NCBI GenBank assembly: GCA_913031335.1
Contig: CAJWGI010000047.1
Coordinates: 1-8,114, forward strand
Source: an uncultured Anaerolineales bacterium
Lineage (GTDB): Bacteria > Chloroflexota > Anaerolineae > Anaerolineales > UBA11657
Direction of reading: 5' to 3'
Length of the DNA stretch: 8,114 bases
The stretch's first letter is position 1. Each line of letters starts with the position of its first letter. Below the pieces are notes generated by a model. It was not told where the DNA came from. It made no database searches and was given only the letters and a program-made list of their open reading frames with translations. Positions 1-6,654 of the stretch are shown here, piece by piece. Made by a program: the position numbers and the translations under genes.

Positions 1-196
1 GGGCGGCGCGGTGCAACGCAACCGCGCCAAGCGCCGGCTGCGCACAGAATTGCGCGTCCAGAGCGCCCGCCTCGCCCCGGGCTGGGATCTGGTGTTTATC
101 GCGCGGCGGCCCATCCTAGATTGCAGCATGCCGGTGCTAAGTGCAGCGGTGGCCGAGCTGCTGTCACGCGCCGGATTGCTGCAAAGTGAGCCATAG
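1..196 (+). CDS. rnpA: Ribonuclease P protein component, C-terminal part (5' truncated by window edge)
   Basis: This is the basic protein subunit of RNase P. It assists the catalytic RNA in removing 5' leaders from precursor tRNAs in the cytoplasm. The reading frame is open from base 2 and ends at the TAG at 194-196, giving about 64 visible residues. The visible start contains the family signature AVQRNRAKRRLR, the 'RNR' helix of basic residues that contacts the RNA. It is followed by the usual DLVFIARRP strand and a final helix with AELLSRAGLL. Only the C-terminal half is present; the N-terminal half and any rpmH lie upstream of the window. The stop codon abuts the yidD start (TAGATG), so the two are probably co-transcribed. 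Identification is firm from the RNR motif plus the yidD-yidC-jag context. Confidence 0.93.
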   Translation, partial: GGAVQRNRAKRRLRTELRVQSARLAPGWDLVFIARRPILDCSMPVLSAAVAELLSRAGLLQSEP

Positions 197-451
197 ATGA
201 GTGGTTTTCTGCTCGGCGCGATTAATCTCTACCAACGGTTACTTTCGCCGCTGCTGCCACGCTCCTGCCGCTTCCAGCCCAGCTGCTCGCATTACGCCCA
301 CACGGCCATCGCACGTTTTGGCGCGCTGAATGGCATCGTGCTGGCAGCCAGGCGCGTGCTGCGCTGCCACCCATTCAACTCCGGCGGTCACGACCCGGTA
401 CCCGAATCACGCACGGATTCCGCACCGGCCGGGCAAGGGCTCGCCTCGTGA
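197..451 (+). CDS. yidD: Membrane protein insertion efficiency factor YidD
   Basis: YidD is a small membrane-associated protein thought to help YidC-dependent insertion of inner-membrane proteins. The 84-residue product has the whole family signature: an N-terminal amphipathic segment ([16 protein letters not shown], residues 5-20) and the cysteine cluster [11 protein letters not shown] (C24 and C30). These are followed by the [19 protein letters not shown] block (C57) and the GGHDPVP ending near residues 63-69. The last 15 or so residues are a low-complexity tail beyond the conserved core. The ATG directly follows the rnpA stop without a separate Shine-Dalgarno, so initiation probably depends on translational coupling. 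The next gene begins 16 bases after the stop. The position between rnpA and yidC is the classic one; here a lipoprotein gene separates it from yidC. Confidence 0.95.
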   Translation: MSGFLLGAINLYQRLLSPLLPRSCRFQPSCSHYAHTAIARFGALNGIVLAARRVLRCHPFNSGGHDPVPESRTDSAPAGQGLAS

Positions 452-467
452 GCCGATTGGCGCAATC

Positions 468-1562
468 ATGCGAATTGGCCTGAAATCTCGCTACGTATTC
501 ACGCTGCTGGGCATGCTGCTGCCGCTTCTCAGCACATGCGGCGGGACGCTCCCGGCCACGTCATGGCCGAACGCCACACTCGTCGCGGACACATTGATGG
601 TCTCCAACAACACCGCCGTCTACGCACTCTCTCCGGACAACGGAACGTTACGCTGGCAGTTCCCGCGCGAGGGCGACCGCATTGCCAGCCAACTTTATAC
701 CGCCCCGGTGCAGTATAAAAACTGGGCGCTGCTCGGATCCGACAACAAACACGCTTTTGCAGTAAACATCGAAACAGGGCAAGAAGAATGGCGCTTTGAC
801 GCCAGTGGCAATCGCGCCGGCACCGCGCCCGCGGCTGCGAGCGCCAGCGCCACAATGCTCTTTTTCACTGCTGACAACACGCTGCACGCCCTGCGACCCT
901 CCACCGGAGTACCGGCGTGGACATTCCAGGCAGAGGAAGAACTCTGGGCCGCTCCCGCCGCGGACAGCGAGCGAGTGTACCTGCCGGGCATGGATCATCG
1001 CCTGACCGCTCTGGACATTGATAGCGGTTCTCAGCTGTGGCAACAGGAACTTGACGGTGCACTGGCGGATACTCCCACCCTTTCCGAGGGTACGCTCTAC
1101 CTCGGCGCGCTCGCCAAGCACGCCTACGCGATTGACGCCGCCACTGGCAGAAAAAAGTGGCGCGTCGACGCAGCCGGCTGGGTGTGGGGCAGTCCGGCGG
1201 TAGCGGGCGATAAGGCGTATTTTGCAGACCTTGACGGGAACGTATATGCGGTGGATGCAGAAACTGGCCGCGCTCACTGGCAAAGCCCCCCGCTGGATAG
1301 CGCCGTGCGCGGCAGCCCGGCTTTCGACAATGACACAGTGTTCGTCGCCACCGATGGCGGCTTTCTGTATGCATTGGATGCGACCAACGGAAACCGGCGC
1401 TGGGGATTTCAGGTGGACGGCAATAACGCAGATCGATTGCTCGCCGACCCCATCGCCGCCGATGGGCTGGTGTACATCACCGCGATGGCCGGCGAAAATC
1501 TGGTTCTGGCCTATCAGCAGGAATCCGGGCAGCTGGCGTGGCGGTTCCAGCCCGAGGGTTAG
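468..1562 (+). CDS. Predicted lipoprotein with eight-bladed PQQ-like (BamB-type) beta-propeller
   Basis: This 364-residue protein is predicted to be exported and to fold as a beta-propeller. A basic start (MRIGLKSRY) is followed by a hydrophobic stretch (residues 10-21) and a lipobox-like LSTC with Cys24. Threonine just before the Cys is unusual, so ordinary signal peptidase cleavage is an alternative. The mature part contains blade-ending motifs of the type 'DxxTGxxxWxF', with Trp at residues 63, 108, 151, 191, 231, 271, 312 and 358. That makes eight repeats spaced 40-46 residues apart, as in PQQ-like and BamB propellers. The methanol-dehydrogenase-type catalytic domain is absent, so PQQ enzyme activity is unlikely and a binding or scaffold role is more plausible. 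I chose the ATG at 468 because it follows the yidD stop and starts the signal peptide; in-frame starts further upstream would overlap yidD. No clear Shine-Dalgarno is seen. Its placement 15 bases before yidC suggests a link with membrane-protein assembly, but the function is not established. Confidence 0.85.
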   Translation: MRIGLKSRYVFTLLGMLLPLLSTCGGTLPATSWPNATLVADTLMVSNNTAVYALSPDNGTLRWQFPREGDRIASQLYTAPVQYKNWALLGSDNKHAFAVNIETGQEEWRFDASGNRAGTAPAAASASATMLFFTADNTLHALRPSTGVPAWTFQAEEELWAAPAADSERVYLPGMDHRLTALDIDSGSQLWQQELDGALADTPTLSEGTLYLGALAKHAYAIDAATGRKKWRVDAAGWVWGSPAVAGDKAYFADLDGNVYAVDAETGRAHWQSPPLDSAVRGSPAFDNDTVFVATDGGFLYALDATNGNRRWGFQVDGNNADRLLADPIAADGLVYITAMAGENLVLAYQQESGQLAWRFQPEG

Positions 1563-1577
1563 GTATACCCGGCAATC

Positions 1578-2519
1578 ATGTGGAATCAACTGATCATTTT
1601 CCCCTTCACCAACACTCTATTGCTGCTGTATGGGTGGTTGGGAAACAGCTTCGTGTTGTCGCTGATTCTGCTTACCCTGCTCATCCGCTTGCTGCTCATT
1701 CCCCTCACAGCGAAACAGCAAAAATCGCAGGCGAAGATGCAGGCGATGCAGCCGGAAATCAAGCGTGTTCAGGAAAAGTACAAGGGCGAGCCAGAGCGCA
1801 TGCAGAAGGAACTGAAAAAGATTGGCTACAACCCGGCCTCCATGCTGGGCGGCTGCCTGCCGATGCTCATCCAGTTTCCCATCCTGATTGGCATGTACCG
1901 TTCCATACTGCGTGCAATTCCGGCCGCCCCACTACAAATGGTAGATTTATATCAAGCCGCATATCCTTCGTGGTTCCCCGACTTCCACAAGATGATACCG
2001 GTCAATCGCCGTTTTCTGTGGATGGACCTCAGTCAGCCGGACCGACTCTACCTGCCGTTCTACCCCAATGTCGGCATTCCCATCCTGCCGGTGCTGGTAT
2101 ATCTGACAACCGTGCTGCAGCAGAAAATGATGACACCGCCCACAGCGGACCCGACAGACCAGTCGGCGCAGATGCAGCGCTCGATGATGACGATGATGCC
2201 GCTCATGTTCGCCTTTTTCGCGCTGCAATTCTCATCAGGGCTTTCCATCTATTTCATCACCGCGAATATAGCCACTATCGCGCAATACATGTTTCTCAAC
2301 CGCGAAAGACTGGAGTGGAACAATGTGAAGATGCCCGGCGGGCTGCGGCTGCGGCTCCCAACCATCGCTGCTGCTCCCGTGACCAGCAAGGTCTCGCCCA
2401 AACTATCCACGGCGGGAACGCCGGCCAATCCGACCCCCGCTGCCGAGAAGAAAATCAGCCGGCGCAAGGCGAAGCGCCTTCGCGCCAGAAAGGCAAAAGG
2501 CGGCTCGCGCAAGCGCTGA
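1578..2519 (+). CDS. yidC: Membrane protein insertase YidC (Oxa1/SpoIIIJ type)
   Basis: YidC inserts and folds membrane proteins in the cytoplasmic membrane, alone or with SecYEG. The 313-residue protein is the short five-helix type without the large periplasmic P1 domain of proteobacterial YidC. The first core helix (about 23-43) carries the conserved groove arginine, R37 in LLTLLIRLLLIPL. It is followed by the charged cytoplasmic coiled hairpin (about 45-85, QQKSQAKMQAMQPEIKRVQ), the second helix with GGCLPMLIQFPILIGMYR (91-108), a third helix (about 160-182), and the last pair around 203-240 (MMPLMFAFFALQFSSGLSIYF). The C-terminus from about 290 is a strongly basic Lys/Arg tail, expected to bind ribosomes. 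There is no lipobox at the N-terminus, unlike Bacillus SpoIIIJ. The ATG at 1578 lies 15 bases after the preceding stop, with only a weak SD-like TAGG. jag follows 23 bases downstream, a standard pairing. Confidence 0.96.
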   Translation: MWNQLIIFPFTNTLLLLYGWLGNSFVLSLILLTLLIRLLLIPLTAKQQKSQAKMQAMQPEIKRVQEKYKGEPERMQKELKKIGYNPASMLGGCLPMLIQFPILIGMYRSILRAIPAAPLQMVDLYQAAYPSWFPDFHKMIPVNRRFLWMDLSQPDRLYLPFYPNVGIPILPVLVYLTTVLQQKMMTPPTADPTDQSAQMQRSMMTMMPLMFAFFALQFSSGLSIYFITANIATIAQYMFLNRERLEWNNVKMPGGLRLRLPTIAAAPVTSKVSPKLSTAGTPANPTPAAEKKISRRKAKRLRARKAKGGSRKR

Positions 2520-2531
2520 GGACGACATCTT

Positions 2532-2537
2532 AGAGGG
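2532..2537 (+). promoter_or_regulatory. Ribosome binding site of jag/khpB
   Basis: AGAGGG lies five bases before the ATG at 2543 and is the clearest Shine-Dalgarno sequence in the window. It supports that ATG as the jag start, which also gives a normal Jag-N domain start. Most other genes here have weak or no such motif. Confidence 0.7.
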
Positions 2538-2542
2538 ACATT

Positions 2543-3208
2543 ATGGAACCAGAACGCGCCAGCTTAGAAATGATCGCTCCGGACGTGGAGACAGCAATCG
2601 AACGTGCCCGGGCAGAGTTAGGCGTGCCGGAGGGCGACCTCGAGGTGGAGGTGCTTGACGAGGGCGACCCGGACTCCGGCCGCGAGGCGCGCGTGCGCGT
2701 GCTGTTGCCGGGGAGCGAACCACAACCTGAAGACGACGTCACTGCAGCAGCGCGTGAGGTGGTCTCCGAACTACTCGGCCACATGGAGATTGAAGCCGAG
2801 GTGCGAGTCCGCTATCAGCAGGCCACCTCCGCAGGGGAAGACCCTGCCGTGCAAATGGACATCGAGGGAGAAGACTTGGGCATGCTCATCGGAAAGCGGG
2901 GCGAAACGATGGCCGCACTCGAGTACATTGCCCGCCTGATAATGGCGAGCAAACTTGACCGCTGGGTGAACCTGAATGTGGATGTGGGCGGCTACAAAAA
3001 GCACCGCGAGCAGCAGCTGCGCCGGCTCGCTCAGCGCATGGCGCAGCAGGTGCACCAGTTCGGGCGACCGATTTCACTAGAGCCGATGCCCGCAAACGAA
3101 AGGCGTATCATCCACATAACTTTGCAGGACCACGCCGGAGTGACCACCGAGAGCAGCGGAGAGGGCGACCGCCGCTCGGTCACCATTCAGCCGGACTTGC
3201 GCCGTTAG
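2543..3208 (+). CDS. khpB: RNA-binding protein KhpB/Jag (Jag-N, KH and R3H domains)
   Basis: KhpB (Jag, EloR) is a cytoplasmic RNA-binding protein that, with KhpA, affects cell elongation and division in Gram-positive bacteria. The 221-residue product shows the full architecture. A Jag-N domain spans about 5-55 (EMIAPDVETAIERARAELG). An acidic linker follows. The type II KH domain spans about 80-150, with the nucleic-acid loop LIGKRGETMAALEYI (GKRG at 117-120) and the KLDRWVNLNVDVGGYKKHRE block. The R3H domain spans about 155-217, with LEPMPANERRIIH containing R187 and H191 in the R-x3-H arrangement, and the closing RRSVTIQP. Length and domain order match the family. It sits in its usual place directly after yidC. 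The N-terminal half is notably acidic. The next gene, parA, starts 71 bases downstream behind its own promoter. Confidence 0.95.
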   Translation: MEPERASLEMIAPDVETAIERARAELGVPEGDLEVEVLDEGDPDSGREARVRVLLPGSEPQPEDDVTAAAREVVSELLGHMEIEAEVRVRYQQATSAGEDPAVQMDIEGEDLGMLIGKRGETMAALEYIARLIMASKLDRWVNLNVDVGGYKKHREQQLRRLAQRMAQQVHQFGRPISLEPMPANERRIIHITLQDHAGVTTESSGEGDRRSVTIQPDLRR

Positions 3209-3231
3209 CCGCCGTGCGGCATGCGCTGCTC

Positions 3232-3240
3232 TGGTATAAT
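3232..3240 (+). promoter_or_regulatory. Extended -10 promoter for parA (TGGTATAAT)
   Basis: The jag-parA intergenic region holds TGGTATAAT. It combines a perfect -10 hexamer TATAAT (3235-3240) with the TG dinucleotide one base upstream, the extended -10 form used by primary sigma factors. The expected -35 region (around 3212-3217) reads CCGTGC and does not resemble TTGACA, which fits an extended -10 promoter. Transcription would start near 3247, giving a leader of about 32 bases before the parA ATG. A short inverted repeat, GCCGC-CGT-GCGGC (3208-3220), lies where a -35 box or operator would be. This is a sequence-based prediction only. Confidence 0.7.
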
Positions 3241-3279
3241 CCTCTGGAAAGCAACCCGGTGCTGCCAACGCGGATGTAG

Positions 3280-4065
3280 ATGACGCGGATCTATTCTTTT
3301 GTCAACCAGAAAGGCGGAGTAGGAAAGACCACTACAGCCATCAATCTGGGCGCCTATCTAGCGACCCTTAATCAACAAGTGTTGCTGGTGGATCTCGATG
3401 CGCAGGGCAACGCAACATCCTGTCTCGGGGTGGAAAAACGCGACATAAACGCGGGAACCTACAATCTACTCATCCGCCCGCAGGCTCGCCTGCATGCCAA
3501 TACCATGCGCAGCGCAGCGCTAAGAATGTCGCTCGTGCCCTCTTCGCCGGCGCTGGCCGGAGTGGAGGTGGAGTTGGTCAGCGAGCCCAACCGGGCGGAG
3601 CGGTTGCAGCGGGCGCTTTCCCAAGCCAACGGCTACGACTATGTGCTCATCGATTGCCCGCCTTCGCTCGGGCTTCTAACCTTGAACGGCCTAGTGGCGG
3701 CCCAAGAGGTGGTGATTCCGGTGCAGTGCGAATACCTTGCACTGGAAGGATTGGGGCAACTGCTGGAAACTATATCGCGTGTGCAAAGCGCATTCAACGT
3801 AAAATTGCAAATCCGCGGCCTGCTTATGACCATGTACGATTCACGCGTCAATCTCTCCCGGCAAGTGGTGGAGGAAGTGCGTCGCCATTTCCCTGACAAG
3901 GTTTTCAGCGTGGTTATCCCGCGCAACGTGCGTCTGGCCGAGGCGCCCTCGCATGGACAGCCCATCATCACCTATGCGCCCCACTCCACCGGAGCGGAAG
4001 CGTACGCCGACCTGGCCAGCGAGGTGTTGAGCGGCGACAACACCCCGGAACCCGCGTCCACATGA
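3280..4065 (+). CDS. parA: Chromosome partitioning ATPase ParA/Soj
   Basis: ParA is a deviant-Walker ATPase. Its ATP-bound dimer coats the nucleoid and, with ParB bound at parS, drives origin segregation. The 261-residue protein starts MTRIYSFVNQ and goes straight into the Walker A motif KGGVGKTTT (residues 11-19), with signature lysine K11 and P-loop lysine K16. The A' motif VDLDAQGNAT (37-46) and Walker B YVLIDCPPSLG (121-131, D125) follow. There is no N-terminal helix-turn-helix, so this is the short chromosomal Soj type rather than the plasmid P1/F type. An in-frame TAG immediately precedes the ATG, which excludes any longer version. No clear Shine-Dalgarno is seen. It has a predicted promoter of its own upstream and is followed by parB after 76 bases. 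Confidence 0.96.
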   Translation: MTRIYSFVNQKGGVGKTTTAINLGAYLATLNQQVLLVDLDAQGNATSCLGVEKRDINAGTYNLLIRPQARLHANTMRSAALRMSLVPSSPALAGVEVELVSEPNRAERLQRALSQANGYDYVLIDCPPSLGLLTLNGLVAAQEVVIPVQCEYLALEGLGQLLETISRVQSAFNVKLQIRGLLMTMYDSRVNLSRQVVEEVRRHFPDKVFSVVIPRNVRLAEAPSHGQPIITYAPHSTGAEAYADLASEVLSGDNTPEPAST

Positions 4066-4132
4066 GTATGGCGAGGACCGGCCCCCGAGTTCCATTTTCT
4101 CTGCTGAACGGACACGAATCCAGAATCGATAC

Positions 4133-4138
4133 AGGTGA
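4133..4138 (+). promoter_or_regulatory. Ribosome binding site of parB
   Basis: AGGTGA lies three bases before the ATG at 4142. The spacing is short but usable. It supports this start, which yields the conserved ParB N-terminal peptide RGLGRGLDALIP. The rest of the 76-base parA-parB gap shows no clear promoter or parS site. Confidence 0.5.
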
Positions 4139-4141
4139 CCA

Positions 4142-4996
4142 ATGGCAATAAAACGAGGCTTGGGGCGCGGGCTGGACGCGCTTATCCCGACGGCTGATTA
4201 TTACGGTGAAGGCGCCACGCAGATAGCGCTGAGCGCCATCCGCCCCAATCCGCGCCAGCCGCGCGTCCGCTTCGACCCTGACGAACTCGCCGAACTCGCA
4301 GAATCCATCCGCACACATGGCATCCTGCAGCCACTGGTGGTGGCGCGCACCGAAAACAGCGCCGAATTCACGCTCATCGCCGGCCAGCGGCGCCTGAAAG
4401 CTGCGGCGATAGCGGAGCTGCGCACTGTGCCGGCCGTGGTACGAGACTTTCCCAGTGACGCGGAAATGCTGGAGTTGGCGCTAATTGAAAACTTGCAGCG
4501 CACCAACCTGAACCCGGTAGAAACCGCCACGGCGTATCAAGCACTAGCGGACGATTTCGGTCTGGCGCATGACGAAATCGCCCGCAGGGTGGGCAAACAA
4601 CGCACCACGGTGAGCAACACCCTGCGACTGCTGCGCCTGCCCGCGCCCGTGCAATCCGCGCTCACGGACGGAAAAATCAGTGAGGGCCACGCCCGCGCGC
4701 TGCTCGCGCTGCCCACGCCCGAAGCGCAACAATCCGCGCTGGGCACAGTACTTTCCAGAGGCCTAAATGTCCGCCAGACCGAAACGCTGGTGCGCAAGCT
4801 TCTCGGCGCGCGCCCGGCAAGCACGCCAGTGGAAGAGCGCCCCCGGGTCGAGATAGACCTTGAGGACCGGCTGCGCGCATCCCTCGGTACCAAGGTCAAC
4901 CTGCAGCGCAATCGCAAGGGCGCCGGCCGCGTGGTCATCCACTTCTACTCCGACGAGGAGTTGGACGCACTCACCGAGCGCTTGCTGCACCCCTGA
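4142..4996 (+). CDS. parB: Chromosome partitioning protein ParB/Spo0J (GQRR variant)
   Basis: ParB is a CTP-dependent sliding clamp that loads at parS near the origin and stimulates ParA. The 284-residue protein has the ParA-stimulating N-terminal peptide RGLGRGLDALIP (residues 5-16). Next comes the ParB/Srx CTPase domain (about 26-120), with IRPNPRQPR, the phosphate motif, and IENLQRTNLNPVE (E116 in the ENLQR motif). A helix-turn-helix follows around 140-170 (LAHDEIARRVGKQRTTVSNTLRLLRLP), then the GHARALLAL helix and a C-terminal dimerisation segment ending LTERLLHP. The second CTPase motif, normally GERR, reads GQRR at 81-84, with codon CAG at 4385-4387. That glutamate is needed for CTP hydrolysis in studied ParBs (Bacillus E78, Caulobacter E102). 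Otherwise length and order are normal. An amidohydrolase gene follows 31 bases downstream. Confidence 0.96.
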   Translation: MAIKRGLGRGLDALIPTADYYGEGATQIALSAIRPNPRQPRVRFDPDELAELAESIRTHGILQPLVVARTENSAEFTLIAGQRRLKAAAIAELRTVPAVVRDFPSDAEMLELALIENLQRTNLNPVETATAYQALADDFGLAHDEIARRVGKQRTTVSNTLRLLRLPAPVQSALTDGKISEGHARALLALPTPEAQQSALGTVLSRGLNVRQTETLVRKLLGARPASTPVEERPRVEIDLEDRLRASLGTKVNLQRNRKGAGRVVIHFYSDEELDALTERLLHP

Positions 4997-5027
4997 CGGG
5001 CGTTCTCACCCGCCAGAAAAGCAGCCA

Positions 5028-6638
5028 ATGCCTCCCGAATTCGCACTAGTTAACGGGCGCATCCGCACGCTGGACGCGCAGATTGGAGCTGTGCAAGCAC
5101 TCGCCGTCCGCGGCGAGAGAATCAGCGCCGCCGGAACGGATGACGAAATAGCAGCTTTGGCCGACGCGCACACCGAGGTGATTGACCTGCGTGGCCGGCT
5201 GGTGCTGCCCGGCCTGACGGACGCACACTGCCACTTCGAGCAATTCGCGCGCACGCGCACCCAGATCGACGCCGGCCAAACCAGCAAACAGCGCGTGCTG
5301 GAAATGGTCGCTGAACGCGCAGCGGCCACCCCGTCGGGCGAGTGGATAAGCGGACACGGATGGAATCAGACCGACTGGGACGGGGAGTTTCCCACCGCTG
5401 CCGAACTGGACGCGGTGGCTCCGGAGCACGTGGTCTTTCTCACCGCGCGCTCGCTGCACATGGCCTGGGTGAACAGTCTGGCGCTGCGCCGCGCTCGAGT
5501 GGACAGCGACAGTGCTGACCCGCCCGGCGGCCGCATCGGCCGCGATGCCAGCGGCACGCCCTCCGGGTGCCTTTTCGAAACTGCCATCGATCTGGTCTCT
5601 GCCGTCATTCCCGAACCGACGGTGGCGGAGTTAGCAGCTATGATGGAAGCGGCACAGCGGGCGGCGTGGCGCGTCGGCCTGACCGGTCTGCATGATTACG
5701 ACCGTCGCAGCGCATTCTTGGCTCTGCAGCAACTTCGCTCTGAAGGTAAACTCGGTCTACGGGTGGTGAAGAACATCCCGGTCGAGCTGCTGGATGAAAC
5801 CCTCGCCCTCGGCCTGCGCAGCGGGTTCGGGGATGACTGGCTGCGCATCGGCGGCATCAAAGTGTTCATGGACGGCGCGCTTGGCCCGCGCACCGCGAGC
5901 ATGATTTCCCCTTACGAAAACGAAAGCGGAAACTACGGCATGGTAGTGACCGACAAGGAGCAGCTGTTTGAATGCGCCAGCCGCGCCAGCGCGAACGAGA
6001 TGGCTATGACGGTGCACGCCATCGGCGACCGCGCAAACCACGATGCGCTCGATGTTTTAGCACAGCTGCGCCGAGAGGAGGCCGCCCGTGGCCAGCCGCC
6101 AGCTGCTCGGCGGCATCGCATCGAACATGTGCAGCTGCTGCACCCCGACGATTATCAGCGCCTGGGCGCGCTGCAGCTAATCGCCTCCATGCAACCCATC
6201 CACGCCACGGCCGACATGTTCATGGCCGACCGCCACTGGGGCGCGCGCGCCGCCGGCGCTTACGCCTGGCGCACCCAGTTAAGCGCTGGCGCGACCCTTG
6301 CTTTTGGCAGTGATGCGCCGGTGGAGAGCATTAACCCGGTAGAGGGGATTCACGCCGCCGTGACGCGCAAACGAGCGGACGGCACGCCCGGACCCGATGG
6401 CTGGTTTCCGCAACAGCGCCTGAGCGTGGAGGAAGCCGTGCGCGCGTACACCTTGGGGTCAGCCTACGCGGCGCATCAGGAAGAACAGCTCGGCACGCTC
6501 CAACCCGGTAAGCTGGCCGACCTGATTGTGCTCGACCGCGACATCTTCCGCTGTGACCCGATGGAGATCCACGCCGCCAGCGTGCTAGGCACCATGGTTG
6601 GCGGCGAGTGGAAGCAGCGCGCCCCTGAATTAAGCTGA
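5028..6638 (+). CDS. YtcJ-like metal-dependent amidohydrolase (Amidohydro_3 family)
   Basis: This is a 536-residue member of the amidohydrolase superfamily, expected to hydrolyse an amide, formamide or ester bond in the cytoplasm; the substrate cannot be told from sequence. The N-terminal beta-sandwich (1-60, ALVNGRIRTLD ... VIDLRGRLVLPGL) leads to the metal motif DAHCHF with H67 and H69. Downstream are the YtcJ-type KVFMDGALGPRTA (K278-A290, K278 a possible metal-site lysine), TVHAIGDRAN (H330), RIEHVQLL (H367) and FGSDAPVESINP (D429). The closing sandwich strands carry LGTLQPGKLADLIVLD (489-504). All expected metal-site positions are present, so the enzyme should be active. I chose the ATG at 5028 because family homology begins there; the reading frame is open further upstream but would overlap parB. 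No clear ribosome site is visible. It could be carried on the parAB transcript, and it ends 16 bases from the convergent peptidase gene. Confidence 0.9.
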   Translation: MPPEFALVNGRIRTLDAQIGAVQALAVRGERISAAGTDDEIAALADAHTEVIDLRGRLVLPGLTDAHCHFEQFARTRTQIDAGQTSKQRVLEMVAERAAATPSGEWISGHGWNQTDWDGEFPTAAELDAVAPEHVVFLTARSLHMAWVNSLALRRARVDSDSADPPGGRIGRDASGTPSGCLFETAIDLVSAVIPEPTVAELAAMMEAAQRAAWRVGLTGLHDYDRRSAFLALQQLRSEGKLGLRVVKNIPVELLDETLALGLRSGFGDDWLRIGGIKVFMDGALGPRTASMISPYENESGNYGMVVTDKEQLFECASRASANEMAMTVHAIGDRANHDALDVLAQLRREEAARGQPPAARRHRIEHVQLLHPDDYQRLGALQLIASMQPIHATADMFMADRHWGARAAGAYAWRTQLSAGATLAFGSDAPVESINPVEGIHAAVTRKRADGTPGPDGWFPQQRLSVEEAVRAYTLGSAYAAHQEEQLGTLQPGKLADLIVLDRDIFRCDPMEIHAASVLGTMVGGEWKQRAPELS

Positions 6639-6654
6639 AGGGTAAAGGCGGCCC

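Noticed and set aside
648..1589. Long antisense open frame of 313 codons over the propeller gene
   Set aside because: The sense strand codes a clear repeat protein with a signal peptide. The antisense product shows no family motif and is a shadow of GC-rich coding sequence.
2403..2411. CTATCCACG resembling a DnaA box (TTATCCACA)
   Set aside because: It is a single imperfect match within the yidC coding sequence, with no neighbouring boxes or AT-rich stretch, so it does not indicate an origin.
1538..2533. 331-codon + strand frame overlapping yidC
   Set aside because: It is a shifted frame across a clear YidC. Its product is low-complexity with no recognisable domain.
3208..3220. GCCGC-CGT-GCGGC stem-loop as a terminator after jag
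   Set aside because: It has only five base pairs and no following T-run, and it sits in the upstream region of the parA promoter. It is kept only as a possible operator or chance repeat.
4860..5027. Upstream extension of the amidohydrolase by 56 codons
   Set aside because: The extension overlaps the parB C-terminus in another frame and lacks any family similarity; homology starts at the ATG at 5028.
5424..5435. CACGTG core that might be a parS site
   Set aside because: The flanks read GAG and GTC, not the TTC/GAA-type arms of the parS consensus, and the site is inside the amidohydrolase gene. No better match was seen by eye in the parAB intergenic regions.
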